Positions 1-8,503 of a DNA stretch of 56,075 nucleotides are shown here, in pieces. Every line of letters begins with the position of its first letter. Position 1 is the first letter of the stretch. Origin of the DNA: Candidatus Nanopelagicales bacterium. Lineage in GTDB: Bacteria > Actinomycetota > Actinomycetes > S36-B12 > UBA5976. The stretch covers positions 6,888 through 62,962 of the forward strand of contig JAOATY010000015.1 in assembly GCA_030157865.1 (NCBI GenBank), given 5' to 3'. The notes beneath the pieces were generated by a model. The model was not told the DNA's origin. It did not search any database and worked only from the letters and a program-made list of their open reading frames with translations. The translations under genes and the position numbers were made by a program.

Positions 1-24
1 AACGTTTAGTTACAGGAATTAAAA

Positions 25-504
25 ATGTCTGAATTTCTTTACGCAGTAGAGCGCGAATATCCAGTTTCCATCGAAACCCTTTGGGATGCCTGGGCAAATC
101 AAGATTCTCTTCAGGATTGGTATCACCCAGTTGATTTGTTGTGCCTGCCTAACAGCGTGGAGAACAAATCAGAAGTTGGTGGCATTTGGTCAGTTTCAGT
201 TGACGTCCCAGAACATGGTTTCGTAGCTTATTTCTACGGCGTTTACAACGAAGTAAAGAAGTATGAATTGATGACTCACACCATGAGTTACACCCAGTCC
301 AGAACGGAATGGGAGACGCGCGATATGTCAGCACCGCACCACGATGTTGTTCTAAATTTTGAAGATCGAGGCCAAAGCTCGTGGGTTAAATTCAGTCAGT
401 TCGGTGAAATGCCAGCTGAGCAAATTGAACTTACAAAAGCCGGAATGGAAAGTTATTTCGATTCGCTAGCAATCTTCTTAGAAAGTAACGCGTCCGCTAT
501 CTAA
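25..504 (+). CDS. SRPBCC / AHSA1-like START-fold protein
   Basis: A 159-aa soluble protein that fits the START/SRPBCC fold of the AHSA1-like family, small ligand-binding or Hsp90-cochaperone-like domains usually of unknown substrate. The N-terminus shows the family pattern of a beta strand followed by the helix 'ETLWDAWANQDSLQDWY', and a late Trp-Val-Lys strand precedes a C-terminal helix (about residues 130-155), as in the family. There is no signal peptide or membrane segment. AGGAATT about 8 nt upstream of the ATG serves as ribosome binding site. It is convergent with the phosphoesterase gene and overlaps its 3' end by 27 nt. The substrate cannot be read from sequence. Confidence 0.75.
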   Translation: MSEFLYAVEREYPVSIETLWDAWANQDSLQDWYHPVDLLCLPNSVENKSEVGGIWSVSVDVPEHGFVAYFYGVYNEVKKYELMTHTMSYTQSRTEWETRDMSAPHHDVVLNFEDRGQSSWVKFSQFGEMPAEQIELTKAGMESYFDSLAIFLESNASAI

Positions 505-1368
505 CTGCCGACCAAGTTTTTTGCCATTGGCATTTCGGTAAGACCAGGAGTATCCGTTATCTTCAAGCTTTAGCTGGAGGACTCCAAAGTTGTTCTTCTT
601 TCCACAAATCAACTCACCTGGAATATTTGGCGTGCTGCACTTTCGCAAATCAGCACCACCCGTGCCAACCAAGATTGTGTTTAATTTGCGTTCGTTAGCG
701 GTTCCAGCCTGAACTACTCGCTCAACTTGTTCATAGTTGTGGTCATGGCCCCACAGAACTAACTTCACATCTTTATCAGCGCTAACTAAATTCCAAAGTG
801 ATGAAGTGTCAGTTTGATCTCCGTGATACCCACGAGAAAAAGTTGGACGATGCCAAGTAACAATCGTTGGCCGGCCGTCATTACTTGCTAGTGCTTGCTG
901 CACAAATTCAAGTTGCTTCTCGCCAGTAGCACCGGTGAGAGATTCGCTATCTAAACCGATAACCGACCAGGCACCAGTTTGCTTAACCCACCAGAGATTT
1001 TCACCTGTTGCTGGCATTGAATTCTGCGAAATTAAATTTCGGTAACCTTGGGCATTTGGAGTTCGGTATTCGTGATTTCCTGGCACTGCCCAGGTCTTTG
1101 GTAACAGACTCTTCCATTTTGGCAAAAAGTATTTAGTGAATTCTTTGTCAGTCCCACTCTTGTAAACCAAGTCGCCGAGTAAAAGTATTTGTTGTGGCTT
1201 TAGATTCTTTGTCAGTGCGGCTGTCTTTGCTTGACCGCCCTTAGACATTGCCACATCTCCAACTGCAACTATCGTCACAGTCGAATTAGCTTGCGCTGGC
1301 TGCAGTGAAGAAGCGATCAGAGTAACGACCAAGGTCGCAATGATTGGAACTAGTCGGCGAAGGCGCAT
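478..1368 (-). CDS. secreted calcineurin-like metallophosphoesterase
   Basis: A 296-aa protein with a Sec-type signal peptide (residues 1-27, cleavage likely after AQA) and the full dinuclear metallophosphoesterase motif set: GDV at about 37-39, GDLVY 65-69, GNHE 97-100, a WHRP histidine at 173 and GHDH 207-210. This fits an exported phosphoesterase of the purple-acid-phosphatase/Icc-like group, probably acting on organic phosphate outside the membrane. The exact substrate is not readable. A TACCAT hexamer 6 nt before the ATG suggests a leaderless transcript. The 3' end runs 27 nt into the neighbouring convergent gene. Confidence 0.85.
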   Translation of the reverse strand: MRLRRLVPIIATLVVTLIASSLQPAQANSTVTIVAVGDVAMSKGGQAKTAALTKNLKPQQILLLGDLVYKSGTDKEFTKYFLPKWKSLLPKTWAVPGNHEYRTPNAQGYRNLISQNSMPATGENLWWVKQTGAWSVIGLDSESLTGATGEKQLEFVQQALASNDGRPTIVTWHRPTFSRGYHGDQTDTSSLWNLVSADKDVKLVLWGHDHNYEQVERVVQAGTANERKLNTILVGTGGADLRKCSTPNIPGELICGKKNNFGVLQLKLEDNGYSWSYRNANGKKLGRQLDSGRVTF

Positions 1369-1374
1369 AGTTTC

Positions 1375-1380
1375 ATGGTA
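1375..1380 (-). promoter_or_regulatory. -10-like hexamer, leaderless start of phosphoesterase gene
   Basis: TACCAT on the minus strand lies exactly 6 nt before the ATG at 1368, and no Shine-Dalgarno sequence is visible. Confidence 0.4.
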
Positions 1381-1426
1381 AATGCCACACAGTCAAGAAT
1401 CAGCCAAGAAACAAGTGGGATTGGTC

Positions 1427-2533
1427 CTATTTTGAATTCCGGTATCGATCAAGCAATGCAATTTCTGTTAAAACTTCAGCAGTTCTTCTCGCATCGTTTC
1501 CTCGATGTTCAGGATCTACATAGTGCGATATGAATTCCGTTACGCCTGGTCCTCGCAAATCGCCAGAATCCTTACGTCGAGTCTTTATTCGAGTAACACG
1601 TTTGAAGAGGCGAGTGATTCGATTGCCAACTAGCTTCAATTGGATTTGATCCAACATCATTTGCATCTCTTCTAAAGATTCAGGATGTAAGCCAATTCGA
1701 TTGCGATAGATATAAGACTCAGCGCTCAGGGGATTCCTATTTATCAATGTCTCGACATCCATTGCCCAGCGCGGAAATATAACTGGCTTTCCCAACGCCC
1801 AAGCTTCATAGACCATGGTGCCAAAGTCGCTGATAACTACATCGGACCAAACCAATTGACTGCCAGTTGGTTTTCTGTCGGAACGGTTTCTTGGATGTAA
1901 GGAAACTCGGAATATGTACCTTGCTGCCATTTGCTTAACGTGCGGTTTAAATCCTGGCAGGCTCGAAGGTGCCAAAGCGTCCACAGTTTGTTCATTCGTC
2001 CGTGGAATTACGTTGTGAGTAGGAGCCCAAAGTAATCGCAGGCGATGATGTGGTTCCTTATCTCGAGTTTTTGCCTCTTCAATCAACGGATCTAGCCGCA
2101 ACCAACCAACTTTTTTAATCTGCGATTCCAAAACTTTAATTTGGTAGTGAGGATTCTTGCGATACGTGCCTTCAATCAATCGGTTCACATGCCAGGCACC
2201 AGGAACCAACAAGAAGTCGTATTCATTTGCGAGCGGGAGTGAAGTCGTGGAATCTTGGGTAAAGAAGTAGCGCTTATCTGCAATTCCGTGAGCCAGAATT
2301 ACATCTGCTGGAACTCGATGTGCGTCTTCCTGCTCCCGACCTTGTCGAATAAACAGAGATAAGTTCACTGCACCTGCAACAGCATCCTCGATTGAATGGC
2401 TAACTGTCCCAGGCGGCAACTGAGATTCAATTAGATTGAAAATCTGCTCCTGCACATTTGCGTAAGTCTTACTGAAACTCCAACAGAAATTTATTGCACC
2501 TGGTCGCAAGTCATGCATGCTTAATTCCGTCAT
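1427..2533 (-). CDS. CDP-glycerol glycerophosphotransferase-like (GT-B) protein, paralog 1
   Basis: A 368-aa soluble protein resembling the GT-B fold of TagB/TagF-type CDP-glycerol glycerophosphotransferases and related wall-polymer glycosyltransferases. Visible marks are HGIADKRYFF, GWLRLDP, WAPTHN, SLHPRNR and the acceptor-loop-like segment VVISDFGTMVYEAWALGKPV. Its start codon overlaps the stop of the upstream gene (ATGA, 2530-2533), so the two are co-translated. It is a close paralog of that upstream gene and carries a basic insertion near residues 295-325 (RLFKRVTRIKTRRK) that the paralog lacks. A role in cell-surface polymer synthesis is inferred from the fold; donor and acceptor are unknown. 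Confidence 0.6.
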   Translation of the reverse strand: MTELSMHDLRPGAINFCWSFSKTYANVQEQIFNLIESQLPPGTVSHSIEDAVAGAVNLSLFIRQGREQEDAHRVPADVILAHGIADKRYFFTQDSTTSLPLANEYDFLLVPGAWHVNRLIEGTYRKNPHYQIKVLESQIKKVGWLRLDPLIEEAKTRDKEPHHRLRLLWAPTHNVIPRTNEQTVDALAPSSLPGFKPHVKQMAARYIFRVSLHPRNRSDRKPTGSQLVWSDVVISDFGTMVYEAWALGKPVIFPRWAMDVETLINRNPLSAESYIYRNRIGLHPESLEEMQMMLDQIQLKLVGNRITRLFKRVTRIKTRRKDSGDLRGPGVTEFISHYVDPEHRGNDARRTAEVLTEIALLDRYRNSK

Positions 2534-3549
2534 GAAATCTCACTCAAGATTGAAACCAATTCATTCGCGGTGCGCTGCGCATCAAAACCGCGTTCGGACG
2601 GGTCAATGTAATGATCAATGAAATTCGCAACCCCAGGTCCACGAGAATCAAAGCTTGGCTCTTGAATTCGTTTGCGGTTTATTTCACGCAACATCTGATG
2701 CATCTCTTTTGGTGTCTCGGGATGAAGCCCAATGCGATTGCGGTAGATAAATGCTTCAGCGCTTAGTGGGTTCCGTTCCATTAATGTTTTAACGTCAATA
2801 CACCAGCGCGGAAAAATCACAGGTTTACCTAGTGCCCAACTTTCAAACACCATCGTGCCGAAGTCGGAAATGACTACGTCAGAGTCAATTAGCTTTTCAG
2901 TAGTTGGAGTTTTAGTTCCGCGATTGCGAGGATGAAGCGAAACCTCAGCAGAATGTTTCAGATAAATCCATGGCAAATGTTTTTTGAATGCCGGAAAACT
3001 AGAAGGCGATAATTCGGAATCAGATTTATTGCTTGAAATGGTGTTATGCGTTGGCGCCCACAAAACCTTTAGTCTGCGATGCGCGCTTGGCAAGGCTGCC
3101 TTAGTTGCCGAAATCATCGGATCAAGTCTTAACCAACCAACTTTTCGAATCTGACTATCTTGAAGAGTTAGTTGGTATTTTGGGTTACGCCTAAATCGGC
3201 CTTCAACTAATCGATTTACGTGCCAATTGCCAGGAACAAAAACATACTTACATTTGTTTACAAGCGGCAGGCCATCGCTGCCCACAATAAAGAAGTATCG
3301 TTTGTCGGCAATGCCATGAGCCATCACGATGTCTGCTGGTGTGGCAGCAATTTCTTCCCGACTCTGTCTAATGAACAAGGAAAGGCTTAAAGCGCCTTCA
3401 ACTGCATCACCGACTGTGTGAACCACAGTTCCCTTGGGTAAACAGTCCTCGATTAGGCCAAAAATTTGCTCTTGAATGTAGGCATAATTTCGATGATGCT
3501 GCCAAACAAAATTTATGGATGCAGGTGGGGGATTCAGGTGTTGTGTCAT
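2530..3549 (-). CDS. CDP-glycerol glycerophosphotransferase-like (GT-B) protein, paralog 2
   Basis: A 339-aa protein and first gene of a two-gene operon with its paralog. It shares, in the same order, AHGIADKRYFF, the F/L-VPG-WHVNRL segment, KVGWLRLDP, WAPTHN, VSLHPRNR, SDVVISDFGTMV, WALGKPVIFPRW and NRIGLHPE. These match the C-terminal synthase domain of TagF-like enzymes. No transmembrane helices are visible. GAGG about 7 nt upstream of the ATG is a plausible ribosome binding site. Two diverged copies in one operon suggest either two transfer steps on one polymer or a heteromeric enzyme; this is inference. Confidence 0.6.
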   Translation of the reverse strand: MTQHLNPPPASINFVWQHHRNYAYIQEQIFGLIEDCLPKGTVVHTVGDAVEGALSLSLFIRQSREEIAATPADIVMAHGIADKRYFFIVGSDGLPLVNKCKYVFVPGNWHVNRLVEGRFRRNPKYQLTLQDSQIRKVGWLRLDPMISATKAALPSAHRRLKVLWAPTHNTISSNKSDSELSPSSFPAFKKHLPWIYLKHSAEVSLHPRNRGTKTPTTEKLIDSDVVISDFGTMVFESWALGKPVIFPRWCIDVKTLMERNPLSAEAFIYRNRIGLHPETPKEMHQMLREINRKRIQEPSFDSRGPGVANFIDHYIDPSERGFDAQRTANELVSILSEIS

Positions 3550-3629
3550 GATTTGGCCTCATGTCCACTTTAGAGCCGTTGCGCTTAAAGGCTGGTCTTA
3601 CGTGGTTCTTTAGCCCAATATTTCTCAAC

Positions 3630-3635
3630 TAGAAT
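3630..3635 (+). promoter_or_regulatory. -10-like hexamer, leaderless start of typA
   Basis: TAGAAT lies 7 nt before the GTG at 3643. The AAGGA just upstream of the GTG is only 2 nt from it, too close for a working Shine-Dalgarno, so leaderless initiation explains the layout better. Confidence 0.5.
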
Positions 3636-3642
3636 AAGGACA

Positions 3643-5514
3643 GTGACCCAATCTGCTGTCCGCAACGACCTTCGAAATGTTGCAATCATCGCCCACGTTG
3701 ACCATGGAAAAACCACACTTGTAGATGCCATGCTTTGGCAATCAGGTGCATTCCGCGCAAACCAAGACGTTAATGACCGAGTCATGGACTCGATGGATCT
3801 TGAGCGCGAAAAGGGAATTACCATCCTGGCCAAGAACACTGCCGTTCGTTATGTTGGCCCAGCCGCACCTGAAGGTGGCGTCACGCTGAACATTATCGAC
3901 ACTCCAGGTCACGCTGACTTTGGTGGCGAAGTAGAGCGCGGTCTCGAAATGGTTGATGGCGTTGTTCTGTTGGTGGATGCCAGTGAAGGCCCATTGCCTC
4001 AGACCCGATTCGTATTGCGCAAAGCTTTGCAAAAGCGCCTTCCAGTAATTCTTCTCATTAATAAGGTTGACCGACCTGATGCTCGTATCGCAGAAGTTGT
4101 CGATGAAACATATGAATTGTTCTTCGATCTAGATGCAGACGAAGAGCAAATCCAATTTCCAATCGTTTATGCCTCAGCTAAAGCCGGACGCGCTTCACTT
4201 ACCCGTCCAGTTGATGGCGGCATGCCAGACGAAGAAGATCTTGAGCCATTGTTTGCAACTTTGATCGGAAGCATTCCAGCTCCGACTTACGATCCTGAAG
4301 CTCCACTACAAGCTCACGTTACAAACCTTGACTCGTCGCCATACTTGGGTCGCTTGGCACTATGTCGCGTAATCAACGGCAACATCAACAAGGGACAGCA
4401 AGTTGCTTGGATGAAGGCCGATGGCAGCACCGAGCGCGCAAAGGTTGTCGAACTCTTGATGACTGAAGCTCTTGATCGCGTGCCAGTTGATTCTGCTGGT
4501 CCTGGCGACATCATTGCGGTTGCAGGTTTTGAAACCATCACGATTGGTGAAACTCTGGCTGATCCAGAAAATCCAGTTGCACTTCCATTATTTGTAATTG
4601 ATGAACCATCGATCTCTATGACGATCGGAATTAACAGCTCACCCCTTGCTGGTGAAACTGGTAGCAAGGTTACGGCTCGTCTGCTTAAGACTCGTTTGGA
4701 AGCAGAACTTGTAGGTAACGTATCGATTCGCGTAGTCGATACCGAACGTCCAGATACTTGGGAAGTACAAGGACGTGGTGAACTTCAACTTGCTGTGCTT
4801 GTAGAGCTAATGCGTCGTGAAAAGTTTGAAATGACTGTTGGTAAGCCACAGGTTGTTACCAAGGAAATTGGTGGCAAAATCCATGAGCCAATGGAGCGTC
4901 TAACTATCGACGTGCCAGAAGATTATGTTGGCGTTGTTACCCAGCTTCTGGGTTTGCGTAAAGGGCGCCTAGAACAAATGGTTAACCACGGAACTGGTTG
5001 GGTACGTATGGAATACATCGTGCCGGCTCGTGGTTTGATTGGTTTCCGCACCGAGTTCTTAACTGAAACTCGAGGAACTGGCCTTATGCACCACATCTTT
5101 GAAAAGTATGAGCCATGGTTTGGCGAGTTACGTACTCGTCCATCCGGTTCACTTGTTTCCGATCGACGCGGCGCAGTAACTTCCTACGCTTGCTTTGGTT
5201 TGCAAGAGCGTGGAACATTGTTCGTTTCTCCAACGACTGAAGTTTACGAAGGCATGATTGTGGGCGAGAATGCTCGCGCTGAAGACATGGACGTAAACGT
5301 AGTTCGTGAAAAGAAACTTACTAACGTCCGTTCGGCAACTGGTGATGAACTAGAACGCCTTATTCCAGCGAAGCAGCTAAGTCTTGAACAAGCTCTTGAA
5401 TTCTGTCGCGAAGACGAATGTGTAGAAGTAACACCGACTGCAGTTCGTATTCGTAAGGTTCATTTGGCAAAGGTTGACCGCGATCGCAATCGAACGAAAG
5501 CGCGCAATAACTAG
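3643..5514 (+). CDS. typA: ribosome-associated GTPase TypA/BipA
   Basis: A 623-aa translational GTPase of the EF-G/LepA superfamily that binds the ribosome and helps 50S maturation and stress adaptation. G-domain motifs are complete: G1 AHVDHGKTT at 17-25, switch region EREKGIT 54-60, G3 DTPGH 86-90 and G4 NKVD 140-143. An EF-Tu domain 2-like barrel, EF-G III/V-like domains and the family-specific C-terminal domain follow. Length matches the family (about 600-640). It starts with GTG. It ends 9 bp before a solute-binding protein gene, the order also seen in mycobacteria (typA then lpqW). Confidence 0.97.
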   Translation: MTQSAVRNDLRNVAIIAHVDHGKTTLVDAMLWQSGAFRANQDVNDRVMDSMDLEREKGITILAKNTAVRYVGPAAPEGGVTLNIIDTPGHADFGGEVERGLEMVDGVVLLVDASEGPLPQTRFVLRKALQKRLPVILLINKVDRPDARIAEVVDETYELFFDLDADEEQIQFPIVYASAKAGRASLTRPVDGGMPDEEDLEPLFATLIGSIPAPTYDPEAPLQAHVTNLDSSPYLGRLALCRVINGNINKGQQVAWMKADGSTERAKVVELLMTEALDRVPVDSAGPGDIIAVAGFETITIGETLADPENPVALPLFVIDEPSISMTIGINSSPLAGETGSKVTARLLKTRLEAELVGNVSIRVVDTERPDTWEVQGRGELQLAVLVELMRREKFEMTVGKPQVVTKEIGGKIHEPMERLTIDVPEDYVGVVTQLLGLRKGRLEQMVNHGTGWVRMEYIVPARGLIGFRTEFLTETRGTGLMHHIFEKYEPWFGELRTRPSGSLVSDRRGAVTSYACFGLQERGTLFVSPTTEVYEGMIVGENARAEDMDVNVVREKKLTNVRSATGDELERLIPAKQLSLEQALEFCREDECVEVTPTAVRIRKVHLAKVDRDRNRTKARNN

Positions 5515-5523
5515 GTTGGCAAG

Positions 5524-7302
5524 ATGAAGTCGAACCCACTGAAAAAGTTTGGGACTCTTGTAGCCGTAGTGGTTGCAAGCGTCGCACTTTTGGGCGGTTC
5601 GATTATTGTCACAAATTCGCCAGGCGGATTTAATGCCGGACTTACCAGAAGCGTCGGAAGTGGCGATTCACCTGGTGGATTACTGAGACTAGGTTCGTCC
5701 GCGCCATGCGATTCATTAGACCCAGCTCAAACATTTGATCCTTGGTGTGCTGTGGTGCATCGAACTTTTTCACGAAACCTAATGGCGTTTGCTGGCAAAC
5801 CTGGCGAACAAGGCTTGATGGTTGTTCCAGACTTAGCAATTGATGTGCCGGTTTCCAATAAAGAGAAAACTTCTTGGACTTTCAAGTTGAGTCCGGATGC
5901 GCTTTGGAATGATGGGGCAGCAGTTACATCCAGCGATGTTAAGTATTCGATTCAGCGACTCTATGACGATTCACTTCAAAGCCCGATAGCACTCGACACA
6001 CTTTGCTTGATGAGCGCTTGCACTGCGGGCAAACCTGATTACAAAGGTCCATACGCTGCACCAACTGAAGACCTGCCTGCGATTGTGACCCCTGACGAAT
6101 CAACAATTATTTTTAATCTAAATCGATCATTCTTTGAATTCCCGCGCCTACTGGCCACACCGCAATTTGCTCCAATTCAAATGGCGCGAGATATCTCGTT
6201 GCGTGCATCGGGAGCTACATATGCATCTAACCCAGCATCAAATGGTCCATTTGTAATCACCATCGATCAAGCGGACTTGCAGTATTCGTTTACTAAGAAT
6301 GAGCGCTGGACTCAGACATCTGACGGAATTCGAATTCCTAAAGTTGACGCAATGTCTTGGAAGGTTTTTCCAGATGCTGAAAGCACCGATCAAGCACTTT
6401 TAAATGGCGAGATTGATGTGAAGTTGAACTATGGACTTTCACCAACAGCACGTGATGCAACGCTTGCCGAATCTTCCCAGCGCTCCCTAATCGACAACCC
6501 AGAAATGAGTTTTGTAAATTTCTTAGTTGTTAATCCAAGCGTTCCTCCGCTAGATAGAGCGCCATGTAGAGATGCAATTTTTTATGCACTAGACAAAGTC
6601 GACTTACAAAATGTTAGAGGTGGAAGTGCAACTGCAGCTATTGCACATTCGCTAAGTCCTTCGACAATTCTTGGGCACGATAATTCTTACAACCCATATC
6701 CAAGTGGCAGTGACGAAACTGGAAACATCCGTAAGGCGAGAGCGAGTCTTGCTCAGTGTGGCTACCCAGACGGTTTTCAGTTAAAGATGGCATACGTTGC
6801 AATTGGTATTGGAAAAGAAATTTTTATTTCAGTCCAAAAGAGTTTGGCTCGCGTAGGAATTGTTGTCGATCCAGTTGAGTACGCAAACTTTGCTGAGTAC
6901 TTCACCACAGGACTTGGATCTCCAGAAACCATGGCTGCACAGGAAATTGGAATGGCGTCCACTGGTTGGGGCCCAGATTATTCGTCCGCATATTCTTTTT
7001 GGGCACCACTTGTTGACGGTCGAAAAATAAAGCCTTCATCCAATCAAAACTTTGCTGAACTTAATCTCGATGAGGTAAACGCTCTTTTGGACTCATTAGA
7101 AGCAGCCGAGACATTGGTCGAAGCTGCTGCGATCAATCGCGAAATTGAAAAGATAATCATGCAAGAAGCCGTTTATTTGCCCTATGCAGTAGATCGCATT
7201 GTTTTGTACCGGCCAGAGGCATTAACGGACGTTTATGTTCAAATTGCTCTAGGCAACCAATATGACTTGGTCAACATCGGAAAACGGGATATAACCCCGT
7301 AA
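5524..7302 (+). CDS. family 5 solute-binding protein (OppA/DppA or LpqW-like)
   Basis: A 592-aa extracytoplasmic protein of the SBP_bac_5 family. Residues 8-30 form a hydrophobic signal or anchor. There is no lipobox cysteine, so it is either cleaved by signal peptidase I or stays membrane-anchored, unlike the second binding protein in this locus. Family marks include the early SSAPCDSLDPAQTFDPW segment, the SSDVKYSIQRL helix and a GWGPDYSSAYSFW segment typical of oligopeptide binders. It is the positional counterpart of mycobacterial LpqW, so a role outside transport is possible. It ends in a GC-rich hairpin just before the OppC-type permease gene. Confidence 0.8.
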   Translation: MKSNPLKKFGTLVAVVVASVALLGGSIIVTNSPGGFNAGLTRSVGSGDSPGGLLRLGSSAPCDSLDPAQTFDPWCAVVHRTFSRNLMAFAGKPGEQGLMVVPDLAIDVPVSNKEKTSWTFKLSPDALWNDGAAVTSSDVKYSIQRLYDDSLQSPIALDTLCLMSACTAGKPDYKGPYAAPTEDLPAIVTPDESTIIFNLNRSFFEFPRLLATPQFAPIQMARDISLRASGATYASNPASNGPFVITIDQADLQYSFTKNERWTQTSDGIRIPKVDAMSWKVFPDAESTDQALLNGEIDVKLNYGLSPTARDATLAESSQRSLIDNPEMSFVNFLVVNPSVPPLDRAPCRDAIFYALDKVDLQNVRGGSATAAIAHSLSPSTILGHDNSYNPYPSGSDETGNIRKARASLAQCGYPDGFQLKMAYVAIGIGKEIFISVQKSLARVGIVVDPVEYANFAEYFTTGLGSPETMAAQEIGMASTGWGPDYSSAYSFWAPLVDGRKIKPSSNQNFAELNLDEVNALLDSLEAAETLVEAAAINREIEKIIMQEAVYLPYAVDRIVLYRPEALTDVYVQIALGNQYDLVNIGKRDITP

Positions 7303-7310
7303 ATACGGGG
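7295..7310 (+). terminator. GC-rich hairpin at the 3' end of the first binding-protein gene
   Basis: CCCCGTA and TACGGGG arms overlap the stop codon. No T-run follows, so it may act as a 3' stabiliser or weak attenuator and not as a full terminator. Confidence 0.35.
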
Positions 7311-7423
7311 ATTTCCCGGGTAACAAGTATCACAAAGCGGTTAATCGGGTACCAGTGCAGGTATCAACCCAAATAGACTTCATAGGTCACGAACCGGTAA
7401 CAGACGCGAAAGGTAATTCTTAA

Positions 7424-8389
7424 ATGTCTATGGTCGAAGCCACTAAATCTGAAGCAGTCGTTGGGCGTACCCTGCGACAGCTGGCTTGGGCTCGACTGCG
7501 AAAAGACCGCGTTGCTGTTGCCAGCATGTTTGTTTTGGCTTTCATTGTTTTCATTGCCATCTTTGGACCACTCATTTCCAAGTGGCTTGGGGTTAATCCA
7601 TATGACTTCAATACAGACTTGTTAAGCGACGCTGGGAGTCTTCCGCTTGGACCATTTGGTGGCGTTTCACTCGATCACCCACTTGGCGTAGAACCACTTA
7701 CTGGCCGAGATATTTTGGCTCGACTACTTTATGGTTCTCGAATCTCGCTTTTCATTGCGCTATCCGCAACAGTTATTACGGTTGTCGTGGGAACCATAGT
7801 CGGAATTGTTGCCGGATATTCCCGCGGCCGAACTGACACAGTTTTGAGTCGGTTCATGGACATTACTTTGGCCTTCCCGCTCCTTCTTGTGATTATCGCG
7901 ATGTCACCTGTGCTGGAACAGCGACTTCAAGCCTGGGGATTACCGGCAGGAAATCCATCCCGCATTACAACATTAATTCTGGTTCTAAGCGTTTTTGGAT
8001 GGCCGTACTTAGCTCGCTTAATTAGAGGACAAGTACTTTCATTGCGCGAGCGTGAATTCGTGGAAGCGGCAGTGTCAATTGGTTCTAGCAAGCGAAGAAT
8101 ATTGTTTCGCGAATTGCTACCTAACTTGTGGGCGCCAATTTTGGTTTACGCAACAATCGCAATGCCTGGACTAATTGGTGCTGAAGCCGCACTTGCTTAC
8201 TTAGGTATTTCAGTAGTGCCGCCAACGCCAACGTGGGGATCCATGCTGCAGGAATCAGTTGGTTACTTCACGGTAGATCCGTTCTATTTCTTCGTACCGT
8301 TGACCATGTTGTTAGCGGCAGTTCTGTCTTTTAATCTGTTGGGCGATTCATTGCGAGATGCCCTAGACCCTAAGGCAGATCGAAACTAA
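7424..8389 (+). CDS. peptide ABC transporter permease, DppC/OppC type
   Basis: A 321-aa inner-membrane permease with about six helices. A cytoplasmic N-terminal segment leads into helix 1 (about 30-52), and a long periplasmic loop carries GVEPLTGRDILARLLYGSRIS, shortened here as PLTGRDILARL. The EAA loop that contacts the ATPase is FVEAAVSIGSS near 210-225. This is the C-type partner of the Opp/Dpp heterodimer. It sits upstream of the second binding protein and is separated from the B-type permease by 1.9 kb, whereas B and C are normally adjacent. AAAGG lies 8-10 nt before the ATG. Confidence 0.9.
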   Translation: MSMVEATKSEAVVGRTLRQLAWARLRKDRVAVASMFVLAFIVFIAIFGPLISKWLGVNPYDFNTDLLSDAGSLPLGPFGGVSLDHPLGVEPLTGRDILARLLYGSRISLFIALSATVITVVVGTIVGIVAGYSRGRTDTVLSRFMDITLAFPLLLVIIAMSPVLEQRLQAWGLPAGNPSRITTLILVLSVFGWPYLARLIRGQVLSLREREFVEAAVSIGSSKRRILFRELLPNLWAPILVYATIAMPGLIGAEAALAYLGISVVPPTPTWGSMLQESVGYFTVDPFYFFVPLTMLLAAVLSFNLLGDSLRDALDPKADRN

Positions 8390-8390
8390 G

Positions 8391-8417
8391 TTTTTCGGTT
8401 TCTCGAGAACCGAAAAA
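8391..8417 (+). terminator. rho-independent-type hairpin after the OppC-type gene
   Basis: A ten-base inverted repeat (TTTTTCGGTT / AACCGAAAAA) encloses a 7-nt loop. T and A runs on the two sides make it usable on either strand. It isolates the permease mRNA from the following highly structured leader. Confidence 0.65.
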
Positions 8418-8447
8418 ATCACAACCTCAACCGGGGGAGTGAAAAAA

Positions 8448-8490
8448 GTGATTCACCCGAATCACGACCTAAAGATGCGAAGTCGCATCT
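8448..8490 (+). promoter_or_regulatory. two tandem hairpins in the leader of the second binding protein
   Basis: Hairpin 1 is GTGATTC/GAATCAC (8448-8465, loop ACCC). Hairpin 2 is AGATGCG/CGCATCT (8473-8490, loop AAGT). They are followed at once by GGAGGAA and the ATG at 8504. They may stabilise the message or control access to the ribosome binding site. Confidence 0.4.
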
Positions 8491-8503
8491 CAATGGAGGA
8501 AAT

